A stretch of DNA of 64,000 nucleotides from Ambrosia x helenae (taxonomy: Eukaryota; Streptophyta; Magnoliopsida; Asterales; Asteraceae). The notes under the pieces are model-generated. The model made no database searches, was not told the DNA's origin, and saw only the letters and a list, made by a program, of their open reading frames with translations. Made by a program: the position numbers and the translations under genes. The DNA is taken from NCBI GenBank assembly GCA_030844895.1, contig CM061227.1, positions 74,154,593-74,218,592 of the forward strand, in the 5' to 3' direction. Below, piece after piece: positions 50,542 to 63,014 of this stretch; position 1 is the stretch's first letter; every line of letters starts with the position of its first letter.

Positions 50542-51775
50542 ATGTCGAGAACTCGAGGTGGTCATCGTGGTGGTCGCAATGGTGGACGTCGTGGCGGCGG
50601 TGGTGGTCTCACTAGGGGTCATGGTAACATCAACATGACCCAGGACGAGTTGAATAACTTGGTTTAGAAGCAGAGGTCTATTGCTCTTGCTGCTTTCTAG
50701 GCCGTTCAGCAAGGCTTGGCCTCGATGGTAATTTGATTACTACAACTCTTACCTACTTTCTGGTAACTTGACCCATTTTGGTAAAGCGGCGTTGCTTGTT
50801 GTACAGGGAATGTTGTTAATCCGCCGCCACCATACAATGTGCAGTCTATGTGCATGTTTAAGATGTTCATGGATTGTAAGCCTCACAGTTTCAGCGGAGC
50901 TGAGGGAGCGGTGGGACAGCTCCGGTAGTTAGAGAAGATTGAGTCTGTGTTCGCCATGTGCAACTATCCTGCTGTGAACCATGTGAAGTTTGCTTTAGGT
51001 ACCTTGGAAGGTCCTAATTTGACTTGCTGGAACTCTACCACCCAGACTCTTGGCTTAGGGGAAGCCAACGCCATGCCTTGGAACGAGGTTGTTTATCATC
51101 TGAAGTCTGAGTATGGTCGTTCGGATGAGATGCAGAAGTTGGAGCACGAGTTATGGAATCACAAGATGGTTAGGTCTGAGATTGAGGAGTACATTATCAG
51201 GCATCATGAGCTAGCATCACTGGGTTGACTACTCCTATGTACAGTAGGATTGAGCACTACATCACTGGGTTGGTACCGGAGGTTCGTGGTTTGGTGACTG
51301 CTAATGAATCGTCTACTCATCAGGGTACTATTCGGGTGGCTCATAGGTTGACTAACCATAAGGTTGAGGAGGGTGTCTTACCTCCCAGGGCGCTACTGTG
51401 AAAGCCCCTAAGAGCAACAAGAGGAAGTGGGATATCTTTAGGAAGAGTCAAACCCCAGCTCAGTCGCAGCAGCAGTCTAGGAAGTTTGAAGCATCAGGGT
51501 CGTCTTCAGGTCAGGGACAAGGCGGGTATGCTGGGAAGAACCCGATGTGCAATCAGTGTGGTTTTCATCATGTTGGGGCTTATGATAAGTTTCGCTCCAA
51601 TCGTTGTCAGCGAACCGGCAACTTAGCTACGGATTGTAGGGCTAATCTGCAGCCTAAGCAGGCTCCGGTCGCTGCTACTACTCCCGCCCCACTGGGAAAT
51701 CGGGGTTGTTAAAACTGTGGTCAGGCGGGGCACTTCAAGAAGGACTGCCCGAAGTTGAAACAGGGCGATGGTGTA
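50542..51775 (+). pseudogene. gag: Gag of gypsy G1, broken
   Basis: ATG at 50542 opens a Gly/Arg-rich N-terminus (SRTRGGHRGGRNGGRRGG). In-frame stops follow at about 50666 and 50698, and a further stop interrupts the capsid part (PHSFSGAEGAVGQL; LEGPNLTCWNS; ELWNHKMV) at 51226. Two zinc-binding segments follow: CNQCGFHHVGAYDKF and CGQAGHFKKDC, with a stop between them at 51710. It is a typical gypsy gag with several inactivating stops. Confidence 0.75.
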
Positions 51776-51867
51776 AAAGGTGGGAATGGTACTAGCAATA
51801 ACAGAGGCGAGTGGCAGGAATACGCGCGCTTTCACATTGGTTCGGGTGAGGCCTGACAGGACCCAGA

Positions 51868-53061
51868 CACAGTCACCAGTACATTTTTACTTAATGATCT
51901 TTATGCTTCAGTTTTGTTTGATTCTAGTGTCGATAAGAGTTTCTTATCTGCTACATTTAGTTAGTTGCTAGATATAGTACCACACCTTTAGAGGCTAAGT
52001 AGTTGATAGAATTGGTTAACGGTAAAAAAATTGATGCTACACACATTTTTAGGGAGTGTCACCTTGAGCTATCGGTTTTGTTTTTCCCTATTGATCTTAT
52101 GCCTGTTGATTTGGGTAGTTTTGATGTTGTTGTAGGCATGGATTGGTTATCTTTGTATCGTGCTGAGATTGTTTGTTTTCACAAGATCATTTGACTTCCC
52201 CTCCCTGATAGTGAGATTTTATCGGTTTTTGGTGAGAAGAGTGGTGTCCCTTTGAGTATCATTTCTTGCATGAAGACCTACAAGTATCTTTGGAAGGGTT
52301 ATACCGCCATTCTGGCATTTATTTCTGTTTCATCTACTGAAGAGAAGAGGATCGAAGACATTCCTGTGTGCGTGACTTTCCGGATGTTTTTCCTGATGAT
52401 TTACCTGGTCTTCCATCTCAACGTTAGGTTGAGTTTAGTGTTGATCTTGGACCTGGTGCAACCCCTATTGCTCGAGCCCCTTTATCATCTTGCACCTCCC
52501 GAGATGCAGGAACTATCCAACCAGTTGCAGGAGCTATTAGAGAAGGGTTTCATTCAGCCCAGTTCGTCTCCATGGGGAGCCCCTATTCTTTTTGTCAAGA
52601 AGAAGGACGGAAGCCTTCGTATGTGTATTGACTACCGTGAACTAAACAATGTGATGATCAAGAACTGTTATCCTCTTCCACATATTTATTTTATGTTCGA
52701 CCAGCTTCAGGTCTCCAGTTACTATTTGAAGATTGATATGAGATCTGGATACCATCAGCTTAGGGTGCATGAAGCCGATATTCCGAAGACTGCCTTTCGA
52801 ACACGTTATAGCCATTTTGAGTTCTTGGTCATGCCCTTTGGTCTCACCAACTCCCCAGCCGTGTTTATGGATTTTATGAACCGTGTTTGCAAGCCTTATC
52901 TCGATAAGTTCTTCATTATCTCCATTGACGACATTCTGATCTATTCCAAGAACAGGGTGGACCATGAGGAACACGTGCGATTTGTCTTGGAACACCTGCG
53001 AAGAGAACAACTCTACGCCAAGTTCTCAAAGTGAGACTTCTGGTTGCGTGAAGATTTTAGA
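51868..53061 (+). pseudogene. pol: Protease and reverse transcriptase of gypsy G1, broken and cut
   Basis: The protease region reads LFDSSVDKSF, so the catalytic DSG is changed to DSS. RT from about 52490 keeps PEMQELSNQL, SSSPWGAPILFVKKKDGS, MCIDYRELN, IDMRSGYHQL, MPFGLTNSPAVF and the catalytic SIDDILIYS. A TGA interrupts at 53032, and the Copia LTR starts at 53062 in the middle of the RT C-terminus. RNase H and integrase would lie past the window. Confidence 0.8.
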
Positions 53062-53336
53062 TGGATCGAATTGACAAAAACAATTAAGTTGATCAAACAA
53101 GTCTACTAATTCAAGTGCGGAATCCTTGAATCAGTTACAATATGATAATAATATCAACAAAACGCAGAAATCATCTTCAAATCATTCATTTCATTAATTA
53201 TCAAACTCAATTACACGTTAAAATGATGTTTATAATCAATTACAGACGTGAACAAAGTTGACTCAAAACCCTAGGGAGAACACTAGACTGGAAGGAAACA
53301 AAATGACAAAAGTTCCATTTGAAAAATGAACTTGAC

Positions 53337-53346
53337 CTTATATAGG
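53337..53346 (-). promoter_or_regulatory. LTR TATA box, Copia copy 2
   Basis: CCTATATAAG on the minus strand, a few bases after the hairpin arm GGGCGAATGTGC. Confidence 0.55.
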
Positions 53347-53348
53347 CC

Positions 53349-53530
53349 TGCACATTCGCCCATATAGTATGATCGAATATGCAGGTTCGGCCAATCACAC
53401 TAGTCGAACCAAGCAATACATAAAAATCTATTTCTACCTTCGACCTCCAGTTCTCCTTCGCACCTTTAAGTCTCCTTCGACCGTTCAAAAACACTCCTTC
53501 GCCCATATGATTCTTCCTTCGACCAAACGA
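53349..53530 (-). repeat. TTCGNCC/GGNCGAA array in LTR of Copia copy 2
   Basis: CACATTCGCCC...GATCGAATATG, GGTTCGGCC...AGTCGAACC, then five CCTTCG(A/C)CC arms. Same location relative to the TATA box as in copy 1. Confidence 0.8.
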
Positions 53531-53592
53531 CTAATCACAAAAGCATATGTTAAATGTAATCCAAAGCATTAGTCACACAAAATGCATCTACA

Positions 53593-53604
53593 AACTCCCC
53601 CTCG
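53593..53604 (-). other. Polypurine tract, Copia copy 2
   Basis: Minus strand CGAGGGGGAGTT, identical to copy 1, abutting the LTR. Confidence 0.85.
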
Positions 53605-53605
53605 A

Positions 53606-56600
53606 CTATTGCTTGGATTGTTTACGCTCTTGGTCCATCCTTTTGTTCATAAGCTTTATGTGTAATTGTTTCTTTTATTCTAAGGTCATCACCGGTGCAT
53701 AAACATATTTCGGCTTCTTCTTCTTGACATCAGGAACATCTTGAATCTTCACGAACTTACCAAGCTTCTTATCATAATCACATCCAACATTTATATCATG
53801 AGCAAAGCACAGGAATATCACCCGTTGGTATTTGCTTGCTTGATCACAATCTTTCACTTCACTGTAAATCGGATTATAATACAACATAATGATATCCTCA
53901 TGTGAGCAGTTAATCAACCACATAGGATCAAATATGTGTATCTTCTTGTAATCTTTCACACCGTCTTTTAAAACAATCACAGCCTCTACAGTTTTCCAGT
54001 CATAGTACCACCAGATAAAATCTTTAGCAAAGTGTTGAGGAATCTGTAACAAAGGAATGTGTTTCAACACTTTCGGTGGTTTGTACTTCAACGTCACCTT
54101 GGGCATTCTGGTTATCTCATCAATTTCTTTCTTATGAACAATCCGCTTAGGATACTAAGGAGTGAACAAATTCCATCTCGTCCTACTTTTTCTTGACATA
54201 CGATCAGCAAAATAAGCAATGTGATCATTCACAGATCCAGTCAACTGGTGTCTACATATATCTCGAATCGCCCAGTATGGAAGAGTCTTCAAATCGTGGA
54301 ATCTTTCAAAATAAAGTATCCTTTTTTCCCACTTAACAGCTACACATTTCAAATGTTTTACAAACTTCCATCCCAACGCTCTTCCTTTGAACATCTCGTT
54401 GTGTAACTTGTAAAAACTTCCCTGGATCTCAGTCTTGGGACGATTTGCTTCTTTCTCCTTCAGTTTCCTCAATAACTCTTTCAAACTATCAGATTGTTCT
54501 ATATTCGGTTTATCATGCCCTGGAAATACTTCTTCCATAAATCTCTTACTCTTTTCACGAGCAAGTTTCTCAGCTTCTTTCAATAGTTCATTAGTGAACT
54601 CAGCAAATCCAGAATCTTTATCTTTCTTGAAATATTCTGGATACTCTTCACTGGTTATATGTTCAATTTCAACCTCCTCGAATACAGGTACATCTCGATC
54701 ATCAAAATGATTACGTGCTTCTTTTTCAGGTAGATCGGGAATCTGATTATCAGCCAATAGTTCTTCCAACGTCTTCCCAGCCTGTTTCGCCAAACCTTCT
54801 AAAATCTCCTTTGACATCGCCGCAGAAACTTCTCCATCCTCCAAATCTGGATCGTTATACTCCAACTCAAACATCCTGTCACTGAATTCAAAGATCTCAG
54901 AAAATCTGCTAGTCATATCTATCATCCAGACTCTATCTGTTAACATCTGGAGATATATCTTCTTATCTTCATCTGATAGCGATCTTAGCTTCTCATTCCA
55001 AAAGACCGTATCATCATCAACAGATCCTCCAGGAGCTTTTGAGCTGGATCCTCCTTCATCTTTTCCAGATCCTCTTTTCTCACATTTGTGTACTTATCAG
55101 TATTGTCATCATCATCATCGCTATCTGAACTCGCAGAGCTGTTTCCTTCACCAGAATTATCATCCGAACAATCATCGTCACCATCATCTTTCTTTTTCTT
55201 CTGAGAAGTCTTACCAGCATCCTCATCTAACTCCTCATCTTCTTCTTCTTCATTTTCTGATGATTCGAAATCAACTTCTTCTTCATCACGTTCTTTGTCT
55301 TCTTCACCAGCTTGCAGTTGAGGAGCTCTAGAGTACAAGTCTTTAATCAAGTTATCCATGTTCTTGTTACTCTCTTTCAGCTTCTTATTCTCCTCTTTTA
55401 ATGCAATAAATCTTCTGGTGTTCCTCTGTTCGTGTTTTAACAACTTCTTGTTTTCTTTACTAAGTCGTTTAATCTCAGCTTCAAGTGCTTCCTGATTGTC
55501 ATGAGATGTCTCAACAACGTCTAACATCTTCTTGTCATTGTTTTTCAATTGCTCAATCTCTGCTTGCTGCTGATTGATTATTTTCATCATGTCAGCGAGC
55601 TTCCGGTTCACAGCCTTCATCACATCACTATCAACTGTGACCTTTGGTGTAGAAGCTTCAGCAACAGCAGGCAACTTTCCTTTCTTAATCTTCTTTAGCA
55701 CTCTATCCAGTGCATCATTAAATTTATCAACAGGTAAATCAGTCTCTTTTTCAGTACCTGATGTTGTCTTCTGCTTCTTTGCAGCTGGAGTAGCAACCGG
55801 TGATTTTGAGCTAGATGCTGGTGGTAGTTTCTTTCCAGCAATCAATGATTCAATTTCTCTAGCTCTCTTCTCCATAGGTTTCAATACCTTCTCCTTCTTC
55901 TTGAACTGGGGTTTCTTCTGTTTCTCCCCTTGCATTGGCGATCCAGGAAAATCTCGTGATCCCAATCCTAATCCCTCATCAATTTCATCTAAATGAATTG
56001 GGCTTTTAGTTCTCTGTTCCTCCAACGACTTATTGAGACTGACAGACTCACCAGCCACAGTGGCCTTGGGCATGGTGCTCTTCACTGTCTCTGCGTCAGA
56101 ATCCCATCGCTCATCCACTTGCGTCTCTTCAGAATCTACAGACGCCTCATCCACCAAGTGCAACCCCTTCTTCGCCATACTCTTATGTCGTCTAGAAACT
56201 TTCTTCTTAGCTGGTTTAGCTTCTGCTTCAGTTTCTTTTTCTTTAACTTTTCCATTCTTTGCTCCTACATTCACCACTTGACGCTTTCGTTTTGCATCAG
56301 GGTCTACTGGATGTAATGGATTGTCTTCATCTGATCCACTGTCAGCATGTCTCACCTCATCTTTACCTGGGTCTGTATAATCTATCTTGATCAGATGACC
56401 AAATAGATTCTTCAACGGTGGTCGTTCATTCACTGGCACACCCTTATATGCCTTCATTCTAGCCAGAGTGTTTAGATTCATATGCTCCTGAACAATAATC
56501 TGTTTCGGATCTCTCTTCAACTTCTTATACTTCAAATCAAATATCATCTGAAGAAATCGAGGATATAACAAAAATTTCCTGCTCCTTATCCCTCTCACAG

Positions 56601-57224
56601 GTTCTAACATATGTTCCATCAGCATCCCAGATACATTGAACGGTTTGTTCAATATCAAAGCCACCATCAATGAACTTATACTTTTTCTCATCAAATCATA
56701 TCCACCAGCTGCTGATCCGAAAACATGAATCATTACATGTGCCAAATATTTGAACTGAGGACAAAGCTTTCCTTTATGTAACGAACCGTCAGTGATTGGT
56801 CCGTTATACTTCATTCTTAGAAAGCATTTCCGTTGTTCAGTCCATGTCAACTCTCTGGGATCTGTCTTCTCATCCTCTAGCTTCAATGCCTCTCTGATAT
56901 CGTTCTCAGAAACGATCACCAGCTCCTCCTGAATCTTACTAACGAGTGACGATTCGTTATCCTAGAAGTGCATCTTAGCATTAGCCCAGAACTCTTGTTA
57001 GTGATCACGGTAAATAATGGTTGGTGTAGCAATAGCGTCAATCACTCTACTTCGCTTCACTTTAAGAACTCTATAATTCCGGCAAACTCAGTGTGTTTCT
57101 TCACATCGCTTAAATATGCACAACAGTTGTGTGCAGATTCAAACGGTAAATCGACACTCTTTTCCTTCTCAGCTGCCTTAGAAGATGATCCAGCAGGAAC
57201 ACTCGCACTTTCCTGTTCAGACAT
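53606..57224 (-). pseudogene. ORF3 homologue of Copia copy 2, broken
   Basis: Begins MSEQESASVPAG at 57224 and aligns with ORF3 of copy 1 throughout. The frame breaks near 57057, and stops follow before 56919. The longest piece, 54985-56919, covers the N-terminal domain (FNVSGMLMEHML), linker, coiled coil and acidic tract. A shift near 55010 leads to 54155-54946, then a Gln codon of copy 1 is TAG at about 54152, and a final piece (54106-53675) ends at a TAA in place of another Gln. Domain order and key blocks (FKGRALGWKFVKHLKC, PYWAIRDICRHQ, FWYYDW-like WWYYDWKTVEA, HIFDPMWLINC) are kept, so the protein was under constraint in the past. Confidence 0.82.
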
Positions 57225-57231
57225 TGTAAAG

Positions 57232-57843
57232 CTGCAAAACAAATCAAAACAAACATGTTAAAAACGGACAAAACAAAAACTTGAAAACTTTTGGTTTTCA
57301 AAATCTACATTCGACCAGTTCGATGGTGCAAATGAGAGAGTCTAGGTACGAAGGTGAAGAATTAAAGGTTCGAAAGTAAAGTATTTTGAAAAATTCCTTC
57401 ATTCGACCACTTATTCTTCTTTCGACCAGATAAACATTCTCCTTTGCCCAAACTGTCACATTCGACCGTTTGTGATGGGCGAAGGTGACTGTTCATCTTC
57501 TACAAAAATTCAAAATCTGATTTTGATTGTTTTAAACCGCCATTTTGATTTGGATAGCATCTAAACTAACCGATTAAGCTTTTATAACAATCAATTTCAT
57601 CAATCATTCATTGATTCTTTGTTTCAATTCAAAAACTAGGGTTCAATGAACTTAAACAAACGATTATGTGATCTGGTTATGTTTAACCCAATGTTTTTGT
57701 ATATTCCCCCCCCCCCCATAAATCATTGAATCAATGAATCCCTATAAAAAACTAGTCCAATTAACACGGTTGAATCCATGTTTTGAGTCGGTTAGGGCTT
57801 GAACTGAAAATCAATGATTATCAAGTCAAAACATGATGATAAC
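57232..57843 (-). other. Candidate leader intron of ORF3, copy 2
   Basis: Donor TTTACAG/GTTATC and acceptor GTTTTGCAG, 612 nt, matching the 590-nt candidate in copy 1. A smaller arm array lies inside (57305-57485), as in copy 1. Confidence 0.45.
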
Positions 57844-57980
57844 CTGTAAAAGATGGTGCAAAATGATCAGTAGATTCAGACGAACACAATGAAACAATCT
57901 AAATATCACGAGCAACAAATGGACTTAATCTCAGAAAATTTGAAAAATTTTTAAATGGGGTCGAATGAGCAGACTTTGGG

Positions 57981-57990
57981 TTATATAGGC
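57981..57990 (-). promoter_or_regulatory. Candidate internal promoter TATA box, copy 2
   Basis: Minus strand GCCTATATAA, 2 nt after the hairpin CACATTCGACC...GGTCGAATGTG and 137 nt upstream of the donor. Confidence 0.5.
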
Positions 57991-57992
57991 TC

Positions 57993-58178
57993 CACATTCG
58001 ACCGTTTGTGTAGGTCGAATGTGATACTTTTGTCACCTTCGACCCTAGTTAAAGGTTCGAATGTGGCAAAAGGGTTCGAATGTCAAATTTTCACATGAAC
58101 ACTCACATTCGCCCATACAAAACATACGAATGAGCAGAAAAATTCCACCTTCGACCCAACGAAGGGGCGAAAGTAATC
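57993..58178 (-). repeat. TTCGNCC/GGNCGAA hairpin array upstream of ORF3, copy 2
   Basis: Starts with a near-perfect hairpin (CACATTCGACC, 9-nt loop, GGTCGAATGTG at 57993-58023) and continues with CCTTCGACC, GGTTCGAATGTG, CACATTCGCCC, CCTTCGACCC and GGGGCGAAAG. Confidence 0.8.
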
Positions 58179-59569
58179 TAGACTTTTTTGAAAATTTTAC
58201 CAAATCAAAAAATCGAGTCCCGTTCAAAATATTTTCCAACTTTTAAGCATTCGACAATCATTATTTCGCATTTAAAGATTACAAAGCTCAAATGGTCCAT
58301 CAAGTTTTAGAAAATCGTCATCAACCACCATCAGCTATCAAAAATAAGATAGAAATGTAAAATCTTTTTGGATTTTCTAAAGTTTATGTTAAAACACACC
58401 TAAAATCTTTTTGAGTTTTGCAATTTTTGACGAGAAATATAAAATGCAGAAATGTAAAGAAAAAGCAGTAAATGTTTTGGGATTTCCGGTAAAGGGATCA
58501 TATCAGTTATTGAGAAATCTGATCACACCGTTGATCTTTTTGATTTATTATCATTAAAGACAATGTGTGATCTGGCAACTGCTGATATTGTGATCCACAT
58601 AAACTTACATGCTGACTTTTGTGCAGTGCTTTAAACTGATACGATTATGTATAGTATAAACGTAATTGTCTATGGTTCCCACGCACACGACATACTCCCG
58701 CATCAAGAAGTAAATGCACAAAGACTCATTGTAAAGCATGATTATGCTTTTGTCGTCTGTAGTTTACAAGGTATGAGGCACAGAGGTATACAGGTCAGCA
58801 AATTAATGCAACAAAGTAACATGTGCACTCTACCAGGTTGAGGACTGATATCAATCATGATTTGCATCAGTGATTGATACGATGTAATAGATAATCTTTG
58901 ATTATCATAATACATGGAAAGTTCCTCAATTCGGTAACTTTAGGATTTGGCTTAAAGCTCTTTTATAAAGACACCCTATCTGATCTAGGTCCGTAATGAC
59001 TTACAGCAGAAGATCAGAGAGGCTAACCCCAGACAACTAATAACATAACGACCCAAAACCTCCGAGTTTTGTACAAATACCCTATCAAACGAAATTACGG
59101 TACTAAGACCATATGCCCATGAGGAGTTCATCCACACATCAATTCGTTTGATATGTATGTATCAGGCACGCAGTAATAGGTCTACGAAGCCTATCAGCAC
59201 ATCACACAGACTCAGACACGCGCCCTATATTGCATTACATTCCTTTAGAATGTGTCAGATCCCCACTGATGTACTATCATTTCCCCTTTTTCTCCAGGAA
59301 ATCATTTTGGGTTTTTCTGATTTTTATAAATTTTTGATTTTACTGTTCCCAAGGATAAGCTGGAGCATTTCAAATATATGTGACTGCCCAGATATCGTTT
59401 GTTCACAGAAATTTGACGACATTAATCTAAGGGAAGAAGATATAGCAGTCAGCAAAAATTTTCTAATTTTTATGGATTTTGAAATTTTTCAATGTTTTTG
59501 GATTTTCGTATTTTTCTGAAAAACAATAAAACTAAACTAAAAAGCGATAAACTGAGGTGGTGATCAGTC
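58179..59569 (-). other. Conserved non-coding spacer between pol and ORF3, copy 2
   Basis: 58380-59330 is the match of 23400-24360 in copy 1. Long identical blocks persist, such as around the GTAAGT donor-like site (about 59004) and the GGTTCCCACGCACACGACAT segment. Copy 2 has an extra segment near 59340-59460 not seen in copy 1. Confidence 0.7.
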
Positions 59570-62500
59570 TTATTTTTCTTTAATACCATTAGCTTTCAAA
59601 AGATATTCAAATCTTGATTTATCAAAAGCTTTGGTGAAAAGGTCTGCACGCTGATAGTCAGTGTGGATTTTGACCATATCGATCAACTCTTTAGCATAAC
59701 AATCACGGATAAAATGATATTTGATCCGGATATGTTTAGCCTTTGAGTGATTTACTAAGTCTTTTGTTAATGCAATTGCGGCTTCATTATCACAGTAAAT
59801 AGGGGTTTTAAGAAATTGCAAACCGTAGTCCACCATCTGTTGTTGTATCCAAAGAACCTGTGAGCAGCAGCTCGATGCTGAAATGTATTCTGCTTCACAT
59901 GTGGATAATGCAATTGCGGTCTGTTTCTTGCACTGCCAGGTCACGAGCCTGCTCCTCATAAACTGGCATCCAGCCGTTGTGGATTTGTTGTCTTTGTCAC
60001 AGCTGCCCCAATCTGCATCACTAAAAGCGATTAGGTCAAAATTATCATCATTAGGGTACCATAGTCCTCTCGACGGACAACCCTTCAGATATCTAAGGAT
60101 ACGTTTGACAGCTGCAAGATGACTCTGTTTCGGCTTCGATTGATAACATGCACAGAGACATGTGGCAAACATTATATCTGGTCTGGAGGCGGTGAGATAC
60201 ATCAGAGATCCGACGATTGCTCTGTATGTAAATGGATCAGTTAGCTCCCCCTTAGCGTCAACTCCAATCCCGTGATTAGGTTGTATTGGGGTATCCATCG
60301 GCTTCAAATCATCCATCTGGAATCGGCTCAAGACTTCAGAAACGTATTTCGTCTGGTGAATAAAGATCCCCGTTGGTCTTTGTTCCACCTGCAAGCCTAG
60401 GAAAAACTGCATCTCTCCCATTGCGCTCATCTCGAACTTTTCCTACATAACACGTTCAAATTCTCTGCAAAGAAGTTCGTTAGTAGACCCAAATATATTA
60501 TCGTCAACATAAATCTGGACTAGAAGCAACTCATCGCCTGTTCGTTTAGTGAACAGTGTGAAATCTACCAAACCTTGTTTGAATCCTTTTGAAAGAAGAT
60601 ACGTGCTCAGCTCCTCATACCCTTGCCTTGGAGCCTGGTGCAACCCGTAGAGAGCTTTGTTCAAAACGTAGACCTTATCCCGGTGAATAGGATCTTCAAA
60701 TCCTGGTGGTTGACCTACGTAAACTTCCTCCTTGGCCACACCATAGAGAAACGCGCTCCTGACATCCATTTGATACACCTTAAATTTCTTGTATGATGCA
60801 AACGCCAGAAACATTCGTATAGCCTCTAGGTGTGCAACTGGTGCATAGATCTCATTGTAATCGATTCCCTCAACTTGATGAAATCCTTGTACAACCAAAC
60901 GAGATTTGTTCCGTACGATCACTCCTCTATCATCCTTTTTGCATTTGAATACCCATTTCGTTCCAATCTTCTTTCGTCCTGGGGGCAAATCTGTCAGTGT
61001 CCAAACGCCAAGTTTCTGAAACTGCAACAACTCCTCTTGCATTGCTTCCACCCAAGCGTCATCCAAAAGAGCATCCTTGTAAGTCCGCGGCTCAACCTGC
61101 GAAACATAACAAGCAAAAGACCAGTCATTCTGAAAACCTAATTTTTGTATTTTGGCATATAAAGCAAGATTGCCAAGGTTTTCCGGTGAGTTAGCATTCC
61201 TCAGTTGACCTCTCGTCATCACACTGCTACCAGGATCACCAATAACCTGCTTGATCAGATGAATTCGATGTATCCGAGATTCCGGATAATCTAGTACTTG
61301 GACTCCCATCTGAGTAGTTAAGTTCTCTGCAGAAATCAGATCATTACCCACATTCGATGATGAAGCACCATTTGTATTTGGGTTCACTGGTGGTGTCACT
61401 GTAGCTTGATCTAAGATAGCTTCACTTATTACATCATCGTCGTCATCTTCAGATTCTGATGAATTCAAAGTTGTGGAAGCTTCTTGGAATACCTCTTCTT
61501 CAATGACAGGAACATTGGTATCATTAGTGGCTGCTTGGGAATTCACGGTGATCGGACGCACCAACGGTGACGTCACTGCGTTTTCGACCTCGTAATATAA
61601 ACGTAATATAGCCTCTTCAACCAAGCTATCTAGGTTGAATGATTCAAAGAAATCTTTGTAATCAAACATCCAGTCTGGACCGCTTCCCTGTAAATTCTGA
61701 GTATACCGTTGCACTTCAACGTTAGCCCACTCCTCGACTTGACGAGTTCTTTTGTTGAATACCCATTTGAGCGGGGTTGCATATCCAACAAAGTATCCTT
61801 CTTCAGCCTTCGGTGCGAACTTCTCAGATGGATTAAGAATAGTACAAGGAGCTCCAAACGGTTCTAGATACTCTAAATTCGGCTTTCGACGATTCAACAG
61901 CTCATAAGAAGTTTTGCCAAACTTCTTCACCATTAAAACACGATTGAGAGTATAACATGCTGCGTAAATTGCTTCGTTCCAGAACATTACTGGAAGATTT
62001 GAGTCCGCAAGCATTGTTCTCGCCGTTTCTATTAGAGTCCTGTTTTTGCGTTCGGCGACACCGTTCTGTTGTGGGGTATACGGAGCACTATATTCATGAT
62101 GAATTCCTTTGTTTTCACAAAGATCGTCCATCTGTGCATTCTTAAACTCCGCCCGATTATCACTCCTAATCCTCTTGATCTTGAGACCATAGATATTTTC
62201 CAGTCGAGTGAACAGAACTTTCAAATTATCAAACGTGTCGCTTTTTCGGTGTAAGCACATAACCCATGAAAATCTTGAAAAATCATCAGTTACCACAAGA
62301 CAGTACAATTCTCCAGCATGACTTTTACGCTTGACAGGTCCGAACAGATCCATGTGCAAACGTTCAAGTGGCAATTCAACGGAATTGACTTTCTTTGGCC
62401 TATGGGATTGTTTGTGCTGCTTACCCTTCTTAAAAATCACACACTTGTCATTTAAGTGAAAATGTTTAACGTTCACGCCTGTGACAAGTTCATTCTTCAC

Positions 62501-62974
62501 CAATTGATTCATCTTTCTTAGGTGAATGTGTCCCATTCTCCTATGCCACATAATTGATTCTTTTTCTGTAGCCTTGGAGAGAAAACACGTGACTTGGCCT
62601 TGAGTGGTCATCTCTTTAGACATGTCGAGAATGTACAAGTTGTTCACTCTCGGTGCCTTTAACATCACCCACTCTTTTGGTAACTCGAAACCCGGCTTGA
62701 GTATGTAGCAAGATTTGTCGTCAAAGTATACAAAAAATTGTTTGTCACATATCTGACTGACACTGAGCAGATTGTAATTGATCTGCTTCACATAAGATAT
62801 TCTCTCGAAACTCACTATTCCATTGCTGACACTACCCTCCATTGTAATGTAACCTCCCTTGTTTCCTGCAAATGCTACATAACCTCCATTGATATTTTTG
62901 ATATCGAATAGTAGCGAAAGATCCCCTGTCATGTGACCAGAAGCTCCACTGTCAACAATCCAAAGGCTGCTCAT
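59570..62974 (-). pseudogene. pol: Pol of Copia copy 2, broken
   Basis: Protease (WIVDSGASGHMTG), integrase, RT and RNase H are all recognisable and nearly full length. An in-frame TAG near 60440 replaces the Gln codon CAG of copy 1 and separates RT/RNase H from the upstream part. The pre-integrase zinc motif has lost a Cys pair (CVIFKKGK instead of CVSCMKGK). The integrase SDNGTEF is SDNRAEF, and the RT box reads YVDDNIFG. This copy should be inactive. Confidence 0.88.
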
Positions 62975-63014
62975 AGGGCCAGCTGAAGCTCCCTACACAT
63001 ATCAAGTAAAGAAA

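Larger units (their letters stand above)
36703..53061 (+). mobile_element. Ty3/gypsy retrotransposon G1, interrupted and truncated by nesting
   Basis: The 5' LTR (36703-38070 plus 48824-49989) is split by the element at 38071-48818. Internal PBS, gag, protease and RT follow. At 53062 the second Copia element is inserted within RT, and the remainder lies beyond the window. Domain order (RT right after protease) and LTR ends TGTGRCACCC...GGGTGTGAC match the chromovirus/Tekay type seen in the solo LTR at 42488-45150. Confidence 0.8.
53062..53592 (-). repeat. 3' LTR of Copia copy 2
   Basis: 531 bp, diverged from the LTR of copy 1 but alignable at both ends (TGGATCGAATT... and ATGCATCTACA). The left border is set from where RT homology stops and where TG falls. 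It contains the TTCGNCC arms (53349-53530) and TATA box CCTATATAAG (53337-53346). Confidence 0.78.

Noticed and set aside
57706..57718. Poly-C run near ORF3 leader of copy 2
   Set aside because: Not present at the matching place in copy 1; likely slippage or a base-calling artefact.
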